Source of the DNA: Streptomyces sp. A1136
GTDB lineage: Bacteria; Actinomycetota; Actinomycetes; Streptomycetales; Streptomycetaceae
Assembly (NCBI RefSeq): GCF_004795055.1
Contig: NZ_SSBJ01000008.1
Location: 124,001-188,000 of the forward strand
Length of the DNA: 64,000 nucleotides
Direction of reading: 5' to 3'
Shown: one piece after another, positions 53,641 to 62,053 of the stretch
Layout of the letters: each line of letters starts with the position of its first letter
How positions within the stretch are numbered: position 1 is the first letter of the stretch
Made by a program: the position numbers and the translations under genes
Notes under the pieces: generated by a model
Told to the model about the DNA's origin: nothing
Databases searched by the model: none
What the model saw: only the letters and a program-made list of their open reading frames with translations

Positions 53641-55407
53641 GTGGAACGGCTCAGGGCCGCACGACCCGAGGAGGCGCGGGCGCTGACCGCGCTCGTCCTT
53701 CGCTCCAAGGCCCACTGGGGGTACGACGCGCAGTTCCTGGCCTCCTGCGCAGCGGAGTTGACGCTCCGCCCGGACGAGGTGACGGCCCGGCGGGTGGTGG
53801 TCGCGCAGGACGGGCGCGGCGCCGTGGTGGGCCTGGCCTCCCTGGAGGGTGCGGGGGTACGGGCGCGGCTCGGGCTGCTGTTCGTGGAGCCGGCGGCCAT
53901 CGGTCGGGGCGTGGGGCGGCTGTTGTACCGGGACGTGCTGCGCCGGGCGACCGCTCTGGGCGTGGGGCGGCTGCTGATCGACGCCGATCCGCACGCGGCG
54001 GGGTTCTACCGGGCGATGGGCGCGGTCGCCGGCCCGAGCGGCCCGGAGGGGCTGGTGCGGTTCGAGGTGGCGCCGGTCGCCCTCCCCGGGTGGGCGCGGG
54101 CGTGGACGGGCGGGGCCAGATCGGTGCACGTCGGCAACGTCGCCGAGTTCAACGCGCAGTTCGCCGACGCGTCCCTGGACCGGGAGCAGCTCGCCGCGCA
54201 CCACTACGCCGCGCTGGCCGCGTTCTACAGTCCCGAACCGGCGGCCCTGGTGTTGCCGAAGCGGGTACCGGCGGGGTGGGCGGCCCTGGTGGGGCGGCAG
54301 TTGGGCTGGGGCGAGGTGGAGGTGTACGACGGTCTGGCGGAGTCGGGGCCGGGCCTGTCACGGGCCGTACTGGCCCGGCCGGCGCTGGTCGAGCGGCTGA
54401 CGGGGGCCGGGCTGCCCCTCGTACCGTGGGGGCTGACGGAGCCCTTCGGGCGGCTGGCGGGCCGGCCCTGGCGACCGGACGAGTTGCGCCACGAGTCGAA
54501 GTCGGCCTCGCACGCCCTGTTCGGCCGCGTCCTGGCGGGCGGTGGGCACCCCGGGATCAGGCTGCCCGCGCAGTGGCGGGCCGCGACCCGGCGGGCGGCG
54601 GCGCGGATGCTGGCGCGGCGGGCCGCCGTCGGAGCGGGCTCGGTCCTCAAATCGGAGTACGGCGTGGGCGGTTCGGGGGTCACCGTCGTCACGCCGGAGC
54701 GGCTGCGCGCGGCCGGCGGGGCGCGGGCGCTGCTTCGGCGGCTGCCGCGCGGCCCGTTGCTCGTGGAGGAGTACGTGCCCGGCCCGGCGGCGGGTGAACC
54801 AGGCGGTGACCTGCGGGACCTCACCTACGACGGGTTCGTGGACGGAGCGGGCCGCGTCCACGAGGTGGGGGCGGCGGTGATGGACGTGGCCGACGGCGGC
54901 TACCAGGGGGCGACGGTCGGGCCGGGCGTGGTGCCCGCCGGGACGGAGGGGCCGCTGCTCGCCTTCGGCTGGGCCGTGGGTCGGGAGTTGGCGGCGGCCG
55001 GCTACCGGGGCTGGTTCGACGTGGACTTCGTCAGCGACGGGGCGGGGGGCCTTGCCCCGACCGAGACCAACCTGCGCCTGACCGGGCCGGCCATCGCCTT
55101 CATGGTGGCGGCCCGACTCGACGCGCTGCGGGGCGCGGGACACCTCGTACGGATCGCGGACCGGGTGGACCTCGGGGCACGGCTGCCGGACGCACAGCTC
55201 GACGAGCTGTGCGGGGAGCTGGCCCGGGCCTGCGCGCGGCTGGGGGCGGTGTTCGTCCCGGCGATCCCGACGGCGGCGTTCGAGCCGGCGCCCTGGCTGG
55301 GCGTTCTGGTGGCCGCGCACAGCAGGCAGGTGCTGGACGCGGCCGAGGCGCTGGTACGGACGGAGGCCCTCGCGGTGGGGCGGCCCTTCACGGACGGACC
55401 CGCGTGA
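53641..55407 (+). CDS. GNAT acetyltransferase fused to an ATP-grasp ligase
   Basis: A 588-residue fusion. Residues 1-135 are a GNAT domain (LLFVEPAAIGRGVGRLLYRDVL is the acetyl-CoA loop). Residues about 155-588 are an ATP-grasp module: pre-grasp region, VLKSEYGVGGSGVTVV and LLVEEYVPGP (ATP clamp), then GYRGWFDVDFVSDGAGGLAPTETNLRLTG with the metal-binding acids. It resembles peptide ligases of the PGM1 kind. It would join an amine to a carboxylate through an acyl-phosphate, then or before acetylate it. The GTG at 53641 has GGGAGG seven bases upstream; an ATG at 53626 is the alternative. Substrates unknown. Confidence 0.85.
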   Translation: MERLRAARPEEARALTALVLRSKAHWGYDAQFLASCAAELTLRPDEVTARRVVVAQDGRGAVVGLASLEGAGVRARLGLLFVEPAAIGRGVGRLLYRDVLRRATALGVGRLLIDADPHAAGFYRAMGAVAGPSGPEGLVRFEVAPVALPGWARAWTGGARSVHVGNVAEFNAQFADASLDREQLAAHHYAALAAFYSPEPAALVLPKRVPAGWAALVGRQLGWGEVEVYDGLAESGPGLSRAVLARPALVERLTGAGLPLVPWGLTEPFGRLAGRPWRPDELRHESKSASHALFGRVLAGGGHPGIRLPAQWRAATRRAAARMLARRAAVGAGSVLKSEYGVGGSGVTVVTPERLRAAGGARALLRRLPRGPLLVEEYVPGPAAGEPGGDLRDLTYDGFVDGAGRVHEVGAAVMDVADGGYQGATVGPGVVPAGTEGPLLAFGWAVGRELAAAGYRGWFDVDFVSDGAGGLAPTETNLRLTGPAIAFMVAARLDALRGAGHLVRIADRVDLGARLPDAQLDELCGELARACARLGAVFVPAIPTAAFEPAPWLGVLVAAHSRQVLDAAEALVRTEALAVGRPFTDGPA

Positions 55408-55447
55408 GCGGAGGGACGCCGACGGTCGGGGGGGCGGGGGCGGCGCC

Positions 55448-57457
55448 TCAGTCGTCGGTTCCGGCGGCCTGGGCCGGTTTCCGGGTGAGGTAGAAGGCCA
55501 CGACGGCCCCGGCGATCATCAGGGGGATGTTGAAGGTGTAGACGAGGGCGGCCTGGCGCGGCCAGTCGTGCTTGGCGGCGAGCCGGTAGAGGTTGTCCTG
55601 GGGCCACCAGGCGACGAGCAGGTAGACGACGGCCAGGTGGGCGGCCCGGGTCAGGGCGCGGCCCTGGCCGTGGCGCCGCATCCGGGCGCCGCCGCCGAAC
55701 AGGAAGACGACGCCCACCGCGAAGGCCAGCGCCTCGAAGACGTAGAGGACGAAGAAGAGGGCCGCCCAGGGGGCTGGCACCCCGGTGAGGTCGGTCGAGC
55801 CGGGCCAGAACGCGCCGGTGAGCGCGAGAGCGACGAGCGTCAGGGCGAACACCACGCAACCGGTGGCGCACCCGGGCGAGAGCGTCTCGCCGCCGCCGCC
55901 CGCGTACTTGCCCGCGCCCCGGGCGGCCCGCGCGGGGTCGCCCGGCCGGGCGGGCCGGGGCAGGGCGGTGCGGTCTTCGCGGCCGGCCCGGTCCCGGGGC
56001 AGGGCGCTCAGCGGGACCACGGTGCGCGGGAGGTGCTCCACGGGCACCTCGCCGGCGAGGCGGGCCCGCAGCGCGGTGACGTCGGGCAGTCGGCCGCCCG
56101 GGGGCCCGGGTGGTGGCGCGAGGTAGGCGACGAGGCCGCGGGCGCCGACCCGGGGGCGTTTGTCGGGATCGTCGTCCCGGGCGTCGGCGACGAGCGCGGA
56201 CCCCACGCCGTCATGCCCCCGGATCAGGGACTCCAGGTGGTGGGGGTCGAGGTGGTCGCGGTCGACGGTGATCCGGTCGCGGAGCCGGCCGCGGAACTCC
56301 AGCAGGCCGTCGGCGCGTAGCAGGCCGAGGTCGCCGGTGGGTATCGCGTCCCCGCCGTCGGGCGGGGTGAGCAGGATCTGTCCCTCCCGCAGGTCGGCGC
56401 GGCAGCCCGGGAAGGGGACCCCGATCAGCGCGAGACGTTCCGGGGCGGCGGGCGGCCCGGGCAGCCGGGAGGGCTCGAACCAGGTGCCGATCCCGGCGCT
56501 CTCGGTGGTCCCGTAGAGGGCGAGGACGCGCGCGCCGGGCCGCAGGCGGGCGTGCAGGGCGGCGTGTTCGTCGAGGTAGAGACGGTCCCCGGTGACGGTG
56601 ACCATGCGCAGCGACCGGTCGGGCGCCCCGGCGCGGGCCGGGGTCCCGGGGGCCTGCGGGCGGTCACCGAGCAGCAGTCGGACGGCCCCGGCCGGGTCGG
56701 TGTGCAAGACGGTCACGGCGTTGGCCTCGACCGCCGAGCGGACGCTCTGCGTCGACCAGGGGCCGCGCTCGGCCAGGACCAGGGCGCCGCCGGTGCACAG
56801 GGCTCGGGGCCAGCCGGCGGCGAAGGCGGTCACATCGGGTCGTGCGGTGATCAGGTGCCGGTCGCCGGGATCCGGCGCCGCCACCTCGGCCCAGCTGTCG
56901 CAGACGGCGAGCAGCAGGGGGTGGCTGATGGGCACGGGGCGCGGTGCGGTCGCCCCGGTGAACACGAGCGCGGCGGTGCTCCGCTCGCGCGTCGCGGGGG
57001 TGGGCCGGTCGGCGGGCCGCTCCGCGATGGCGGCCGCCTCGGCGTCGAGGCGGATGAACCGCAGGGCCCGTCCGTCGTCGAGGCGGGGGTGGTGCGCGCC
57101 GTCGGTGAGGACGGCGTCGGGCCGGATGGCGGTGAGCTGCCGTTGTCCGGTGTGCGGGTCGGCGACGTCGATCAGGGCGTAGGTCGCGCCGGCTTTGAGG
57201 ACGGCGAGGAGGGCGACGACGAGCTCCGGCTGCCGTGCGGTGCCCACGGCCACGAGGCCTTGCTCGGGCAGCCCGGCGGCGAGGAGGTGGTGGGCCAGCC
57301 GGTTGGCGCGGGCATCGAGCTGCCCGTAGGTGAGACGGTCCGGTCCGGCGATGAGCGCGCCCGCCTCGGGGGCGTCGTGCGCGCACTGTTCGAAACGCCG
57401 GAGGACACTGTCGAGGGTCTGCCGTCCTGGAGGGGTGGTCTCTGATCCCTGCGTCAT
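55448..57457 (-). CDS. adenylation-domain-like (AMP-binding) protein with C-terminal membrane anchor
   Basis: A 669-residue protein. Residues about 15-510 resemble an NRPS adenylation domain: YGQLDARANRLAHHL (A2), ALYGTTESAG (A5) and PTGDLGLLRADGLLEFRGRLRD (A7-A8). The A3 loop reads FTGATAPRPVPISH instead of TSGTTGxPKG, and the A10 lysine is replaced (AGREDR for NGKxDR), so adenylation may be lost or altered. Residues about 540-669 hold four membrane helices. No carrier-protein serine is seen. Start ATG 57457. Convergent with the ATP-grasp fusion and divergent from the ABC exporter. Confidence 0.82.
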   Translation of the reverse strand: MTQGSETTPPGRQTLDSVLRRFEQCAHDAPEAGALIAGPDRLTYGQLDARANRLAHHLLAAGLPEQGLVAVGTARQPELVVALLAVLKAGATYALIDVADPHTGQRQLTAIRPDAVLTDGAHHPRLDDGRALRFIRLDAEAAAIAERPADRPTPATRERSTAALVFTGATAPRPVPISHPLLLAVCDSWAEVAAPDPGDRHLITARPDVTAFAAGWPRALCTGGALVLAERGPWSTQSVRSAVEANAVTVLHTDPAGAVRLLLGDRPQAPGTPARAGAPDRSLRMVTVTGDRLYLDEHAALHARLRPGARVLALYGTTESAGIGTWFEPSRLPGPPAAPERLALIGVPFPGCRADLREGQILLTPPDGGDAIPTGDLGLLRADGLLEFRGRLRDRITVDRDHLDPHHLESLIRGHDGVGSALVADARDDDPDKRPRVGARGLVAYLAPPPGPPGGRLPDVTALRARLAGEVPVEHLPRTVVPLSALPRDRAGREDRTALPRPARPGDPARAARGAGKYAGGGGETLSPGCATGCVVFALTLVALALTGAFWPGSTDLTGVPAPWAALFFVLYVFEALAFAVGVVFLFGGGARMRRHGQGRALTRAAHLAVVYLLVAWWPQDNLYRLAAKHDWPRQAALVYTFNIPLMIAGAVVAFYLTRKPAQAAGTDD

Positions 57458-57558
57458 GGACCGATGATGCCACCCCCGAAGGGCCACGCCGAGGGAGTGA
57501 ACAGGCGTGCGGTGAAATGGAGTTGGGGGGTTCCGGAGGTCTGGTCCGCCTGCGGCCG

Positions 57559-57589
57559 TTGACCTCAAGCATGGTTGAGGTCTTAACCT
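57559..57589 (+). promoter_or_regulatory. SoxR-type promoter with 19-bp spacer, leaderless transcript likely
   Basis: TTGACC (-35, 57559-57564) and TAACCT (-10, 57584-57589) are separated by 19 bases, the overlong spacer of MerR-family promoters. The spacer region carries ACCTCAAGCATGGTTGAGGT (57562-57581), a perfect 7-bp inverted repeat around 6 bases, matching the known SoxR box core CCTCAAG...TTGAGG. The expected start of transcription coincides with the ATG at 57597. Confidence 0.85.
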
Positions 57590-57596
57590 TCGGTGC

Positions 57597-59507
57597 ATGG
57601 ATATGGAAGTCACCGCCTGGACATCGCTGCACAGCGCCATGAACGCCCGGCAAGACCGCCGCCCCCTCTCCCGGGCGAGCCTGCGCCGGGTCGCCGCCTT
57701 CGCCCGCCCGCACCGGCGGGGCCTGACCGCCTTCCTGTTCCTCAGTGTGGTGACCGCGCTGCTCGCCGTGGCGACCCCCCTGCTCGCGAGCCGGGTCGTG
57801 GACACGATCGTCGCCGGCGGCAGCGGCGCCACCGTCACCCGCCTCGCCCTCCTCATCGCGGTGATCGCGGTGGCCGAGGCCGGCCTCGGCCTGCTGACCC
57901 GCAAACTGTCCGCCACCCTGGGCGAGGGGTTGATCCTGGACCTGCGGACCGCGGTCTTCGACCACGTACAGCGGATGCCGGTCGCCTTCTTCACCCGTAC
58001 CCGTACCGGCGCCCTCGTCAGCCGCCTCAACAACGACGTGATCGGCGCCCAGCGCGCCTTCAGCAACACCCTGTCCGGGGTGGTCTCCAACATCGTCACC
58101 CTGCTGCTGACCCTCGCGGTAATGCTGAGCATCTCCTGGCAGATCACCCTGCTGGCGCTGGTCCTGCTGCCGGTGTTCGTGCTGCCGGCGCGGCGGATGG
58201 GCACGCGGATGGCCGCGATGCAGCGGGAGGCCGCCTCGCTGAACGCGGCGATGGGCACCCAGATGACGGAACGGTTCTCCGCGCCCGGCGCCACCCTGGT
58301 CAAGCTGTTCGGACGCCCCTCGGAGGAGTCCGCGGAGTTCGCGGCGCGGGCGGCCCGGGTGCGTGACATCGGCATCCGTACGGCGATGGCCCAGTCGGCG
58401 TTCATCACCGCCCTCACCCTGGTCTCGGCCCTCGCCCTGGCGCTGGTCTACGGTCTCGGCGGGTACTACGCGGTCCACGGGCGTCTGGAGGCGGGATCCG
58501 TCGTGGCCCTCGCCCTGCTGCTCACCCGGCTCTACTCGCCGCTGACCGCCCTGGCCGGGGCCCGGGTGGAGGTGATGAGCGCCATGGTGAGCTTCGAGCG
58601 GGTCTTCGAGATCCTCGACCTCGAACCGCTGATCGCCGAGAAGCCCGACGCCCGGCGGGTGCCGGACGGGCCGGTGACCGTGGAGTTCGACCGGGTCTCC
58701 TTCGGCTACCCCTCCCCCGACAAGGTCTCGCTCGCCTCACTGGAGGAGGTCGCCACCCTCGACGCGCGGGGCGGCACGCAGGTGCTCCATGACGTGTCGT
58801 TCCGTGCCGAGCCCGGCCAGATGATCGCGCTGGTCGGTTCCTCCGGTGCGGGCAAGTCGACCATCGCGCAACTGCTCCCCCGCCTGTACGACGCCGACGA
58901 GGGCGCGGTCAGGCTCGGCGGGATCGACGTGCGGGACCTCACGGCCGACTCGGTCCGCGAGACCCTCGGCATGGTCACCCAGGACGGCCACCTGTTCCAC
59001 GAGTCGGTACGGGCCAACCTGCTGCTGGCCCGGCCGGAGGCGGGCGAGGAGGCGCTCTGGGAGGCCCTGCGCCGCTCGCGGCTGGACGGGCTCGTCGCCT
59101 CGCTGCCGGACGGCCTGGACACCGTCGTCGGCGAACGCGGCTACCGGCTGTCGGGCGGCGAGCGCCAGCGGCTGACCATCGCGCGGCTGCTGCTGGCCCG
59201 CCAGCGGGTGGTGATCCTCGACGAGGCCACCGCGCACCTCGACTCCACGTCGGAGGCGGCCGTTCAGGAGGCCCTCGCGGAGGCCCTGGCGGGCCGGACC
59301 GCGGTGGTGATCGCGCACCGGTTGTCGACCATCCAGGCGGCCGATCTGATCCTGGTGGTGGAGGACGGCCGGATCGTGGAGCGGGGGACGCACGCCGAGC
59401 TGCTGGCGGCGGCCGGCCGCTACGAGGAGCTGTACCGGACCCAGTTCGCCCCGGCCGAGACGGGCGAAGCCGCCCCGGACGGCGCGCTGCCGGTCTCGGG
59501 CGGCTGA
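57597..59507 (+). CDS. ABC exporter, fused permease and ATPase
   Basis: A 636-residue half-transporter. Residues about 40-320 are a six-helix type-1 exporter domain; the rest is the ATPase with ALVGSSGAGKSTIAQLLPRL (Walker A), YRLSGGERQRLTIARLL (signature) and RVVILDEATAHLD (Walker B). It acts as a homodimer, pumping out drugs, lipids or a small metabolite. The SoxR-type promoter suggests induction by redox-active compounds, as for an ABC transporter in the S. coelicolor SoxR regulon. ATG 57597 is preceded by no ribosome-binding site, fitting a leaderless mRNA. Confidence 0.93.
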   Translation: MDMEVTAWTSLHSAMNARQDRRPLSRASLRRVAAFARPHRRGLTAFLFLSVVTALLAVATPLLASRVVDTIVAGGSGATVTRLALLIAVIAVAEAGLGLLTRKLSATLGEGLILDLRTAVFDHVQRMPVAFFTRTRTGALVSRLNNDVIGAQRAFSNTLSGVVSNIVTLLLTLAVMLSISWQITLLALVLLPVFVLPARRMGTRMAAMQREAASLNAAMGTQMTERFSAPGATLVKLFGRPSEESAEFAARAARVRDIGIRTAMAQSAFITALTLVSALALALVYGLGGYYAVHGRLEAGSVVALALLLTRLYSPLTALAGARVEVMSAMVSFERVFEILDLEPLIAEKPDARRVPDGPVTVEFDRVSFGYPSPDKVSLASLEEVATLDARGGTQVLHDVSFRAEPGQMIALVGSSGAGKSTIAQLLPRLYDADEGAVRLGGIDVRDLTADSVRETLGMVTQDGHLFHESVRANLLLARPEAGEEALWEALRRSRLDGLVASLPDGLDTVVGERGYRLSGGERQRLTIARLLLARQRVVILDEATAHLDSTSEAAVQEALAEALAGRTAVVIAHRLSTIQAADLILVVEDGRIVERGTHAELLAAAGRYEELYRTQFAPAETGEAAPDGALPVSGG

Positions 59508-59882
59508 CGCCGGAGCCGGGGATCGGGCCGCGCCCGGGCCCCCGGCCCCCGCCCCGGCGGTCGGGCGGACCGGCGTCGGGTGCCCCGCGCGCCGGAGGAG
59601 GGCCGCGCGCCGCGGCACGCGCACGCAGCCGCCGTCATGTAACCACCGGAGCCGGCCCAGGCCGCGCCGGGCACTGCCCGCCGAGCGGCCGAGCGGATAC
59701 CGCCCTACGCGACCGGCACCGGATCAGCGGCGGCGCCGGCGGGTCGCCTTCCGGGCCCGGCCACCGGCGCCCGAGCGGCGCGCTGCCGCGCTCGCCGATC
59801 CGCCGGCCCGGGCGCGGGGCCGGCGGCGGGTACCGGCCCGGTGACACCTCCGGGAGGGCGCCACCCCCGTCCGATGGCCGCC
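59508..59882. other. gene-free GC-rich region with hairpin
   Basis: These 375 bases hold no gene I can support. They are extremely GC-rich. A hairpin of 9 bp (CGCCGGCCC / GGGCCGGCG, 59801-59825) could end transcripts from the exporter (ends 59507) or the kinase (ends 59883), which converge here. A long open frame on the minus strand through it is a shadow of the kinase gene. Confidence 0.5.
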
Positions 59883-61217
59883 TCAACCTCTTCGGCCGGC
59901 GGGGTCGCGCCTCGGCACGAACCACCACAGGAGCCAACAACACGTCCCGAGCATCAGGGCGTTCAGCAGGACCCCGCCGAAGGCCCAGAGGGGCCAGATC
60001 GCGGTGACGCCGAGGAACAACCCCGTGTTCACCGCGATGAACAGCAGCCACACCGGGGCCGCGGGCCACCGGGGCCGAAGGACGGCGTTCACCAGCGCGA
60101 TGACCCCCGCCGTGACGGAGATGAGGAGCTCCCTCGGATAGCCGTGCCAGCCCCGCACCTCGTTCCACGGGAACACGGTGCCGAGCCAGACCAGCGCGAA
60201 GCAGCCCGCGGCCCGCAGCAGCAGCGGGCCGGGGGTCTGCGGCGCGGCCACGACCTCCGCAGCCGTGATCTCGACGGGGGGCACGTCCACCGGCTCCACC
60301 GGCGGCAGGCGGCGGGTGGGCGCGGTCCGCGCGGGGAGCCCCGTCGCCTCGGCCCCCCGCAGGACGGCCTCCAGCGCCGCCAGCGCCTCGTCCGCGCCGG
60401 CCCTGCTCCCCGGGTCCTTCGTCAACAGGGCCGCCAGTACGGGCGCCAGCGGGCCCGCGCGCCGCGGTACGGGGGGCTCCTTCGTGACGATGGCGACGCA
60501 CAGGGCGGAGTAGGTGTCGGCGGAGAACGGCGGCCGACCCTCCAACGCGCTGTACAGCGTGGCTCCCAGCGCCCAGAGGTCGCCGGCCGGCGTCGGCGGT
60601 TCGCCCTCCAGTTGTTCCGGTGCCATGTAGGCGGGGGTGCCGATGAGGGTCCCGGTGTGGGTGAGGGTCAAGGTGGCGTCCGCCATGTGGGCGATGCCGA
60701 AATCCGTGATGACGACCCGGTCGTCCGTCAACAGGACGTTGTCGGGCTTGAGGTCCCGGTGGACGATGCCCGAGGCGTGGGCCCGGGAGAGCGCTTTGAG
60801 GATCTTGACACCGATCTGGGCGACCTCGGTCACCGGTAACCGACCCGCCTTCGCCAGCGCGGAGGCCAGCGAGGGCCCGGTCACGTACTCCATGACGATG
60901 ATCGGAGCGCCTTCGTGCTCCACCACGTCGTGCACCGTGATGATCCCGGGGTGATTGAGCCGCGCCGCGGCCCTCGCCTCGCGCACGACGCGATGGAACA
61001 GCACGGCACGCTGTTCCTCCCCCACGCCCGGGGGGAGCACGACCTCCTTGACGGCGACGTCGCGGCCCAGTCTCTCGTCGCGACCCCGCCACACCCGGCC
61101 CATGCCGCCCCGGCCTATGAGTTCGAGGAGTCGGTACCGGTCGCCGATCAGCGCCCCGCCCTCTCGCTCCCCGTCCACCTCTGCCCCGTCAACTTCCGCC
61201 CCGCCCGCTTCGGTCAC
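59883..61217 (-). CDS. Ser/Thr protein kinase with C-terminal membrane helices
   Basis: A 444-residue Hanks-type kinase. Residues about 25-285 are the catalytic domain: GRGGMGRVWRG (glycine loop), DVAVKEV (ATP lysine), HRDLKPDNVLL (catalytic loop), TDFGIAH (metal) and GTPAYMAPEQ. After a linker, three to four membrane helices end the protein, with no PASTA repeats. Residue 127 is the rare TTA leucine codon (60837-60839), so translation should need bldA. GTG 61217 is used; another GTG at 61226 is possible. It follows the TetR stop by 10 bases, so they form an operon. Confidence 0.92.
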   Translation of the reverse strand: MTEAGGAEVDGAEVDGEREGGALIGDRYRLLELIGRGGMGRVWRGRDERLGRDVAVKEVVLPPGVGEEQRAVLFHRVVREARAAARLNHPGIITVHDVVEHEGAPIIVMEYVTGPSLASALAKAGRLPVTEVAQIGVKILKALSRAHASGIVHRDLKPDNVLLTDDRVVITDFGIAHMADATLTLTHTGTLIGTPAYMAPEQLEGEPPTPAGDLWALGATLYSALEGRPPFSADTYSALCVAIVTKEPPVPRRAGPLAPVLAALLTKDPGSRAGADEALAALEAVLRGAEATGLPARTAPTRRLPPVEPVDVPPVEITAAEVVAAPQTPGPLLLRAAGCFALVWLGTVFPWNEVRGWHGYPRELLISVTAGVIALVNAVLRPRWPAAPVWLLFIAVNTGLFLGVTAIWPLWAFGGVLLNALMLGTCCWLLWWFVPRRDPAGRRG

Positions 61218-61227
61218 GGCGCCCACC

Positions 61228-61944
61228 CTAACGCCGCGGGCCGCCGGTGCCCGAGGACTTCCATCCCTGCCGGTGGAGCTTTTCGAAGCCGTCCAGGAGC
61301 AGGTCCAGCGCGAACTCGAACTCGAACTGGTCGTCACAGCCCTGCCCCACCACCGACCCCCGGTCGTGTGCCACCGCCCCGGCCAGTTCGGCGACATGGG
61401 GATACAGCGTCGCAGCCGCGGCCAGCGCCTCGCCCGACCCCTCGGCCGACGGGTCGGGTTCCGCCGGCGGGGAGTCGAACAGTTCCTGGGTGAAGCCCAG
61501 CACCCGGCTGCCCAGGGCGTGCATCACGTGGTGGGTGAGGTCGACGGAGAGCCCACCGGCACGGAACGCCCCGATCACCGAGTCCAGATGGGCGAGCACG
61601 GCGGGCGTCGGCCGGGACCGGGAGCGCAGTACCTGTGACGCCCAGGCGTGCGCGCGCAGTGTGTCGCGCGCTCCGAGGATCCGGCTGCGGACCGTGTCCT
61701 TCCAGTCGGCCCCCTGCGGCTGCCGGTCGATGCTCCCGACCACGACGTCCAGCATGCCGTCCAGCAGCTCTTCCTTGTTGGCGACGTGTTTGTAGAGCGC
61801 CATCGGCACCACGCCCAGCTCCTGGGCGAGCTTGCGCATGCTCAGGCCTTCGATCCCGCCGGCGTCGGCGAGCGCGACGGCCGTGCGCAGCACCCGGTCC
61901 CGGTTCAGCGGGGACCGGCGTGCGGCCCCGGTCGGTTCGGCCAT
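61228..61944 (-). CDS. TetR-family transcriptional repressor
   Basis: A 238-residue regulator. Residues about 15-60 are the TetR helix-turn-helix (RDRVLRTAVALADAGGIEGLSMRKLAQELGVVPMALYKHVANKEELL), the rest a tetracycline-repressor-like ligand domain. It is divergent from the DUF4386 gene, and two copies of a palindromic operator lie between them, over the promoter of the DUF4386 gene. It therefore most likely represses that gene and perhaps itself. The downstream kinase is in the same transcript. Start ATG at 61944. Confidence 0.94.
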   Translation of the reverse strand: MAEPTGAARRSPLNRDRVLRTAVALADAGGIEGLSMRKLAQELGVVPMALYKHVANKEELLDGMLDVVVGSIDRQPQGADWKDTVRSRILGARDTLRAHAWASQVLRSRSRPTPAVLAHLDSVIGAFRAGGLSVDLTHHVMHALGSRVLGFTQELFDSPPAEPDPSAEGSGEALAAAATLYPHVAELAGAVAHDRGSVVGQGCDDQFEFEFALDLLLDGFEKLHRQGWKSSGTGGPRR

Positions 61945-61984
61945 CGCTTCGGACTCCCCTCACAGTCGGCGCCGGAGACCCGGC

Positions 61985-62039
61985 TTGACGAGTGTACGCC
62001 GTACACCTACTGTCCACACCAGGTGTACGCCGTACACCT
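61985..62039 (+). promoter_or_regulatory. DUF4386 gene promoter with two palindromic TetR operators
   Basis: TTGACG (-35, 61985-61990) and TACTGT (-10, 62008-62013) are 17 bases apart. The palindrome GTGTACGCCGTACAC (61992-62006) fills the spacer. A second, longer copy, AGGTGTACGCCGTACACCT (62021-62039), lies just past the expected start of transcription. The copies share 17 identical bases and are 31 bases apart, about three helical turns. Confidence 0.85.
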
Positions 62040-62053
62040 CCAAGGAGGCCCAG

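Noticed and set aside
57457..58417. Minus-strand frame extending the adenylation-like protein by 320 codons
   Set aside because: The extension lies opposite the ABC exporter and reads as Arg/Ala-rich noise; the ATG at 57457 fits the domain start.
59635..61092. A 485-codon minus-strand frame across the kinase gene
   Set aside because: It is another frame of the kinase gene, Arg/Gly-rich without motifs; the kinase frame has all catalytic motifs.
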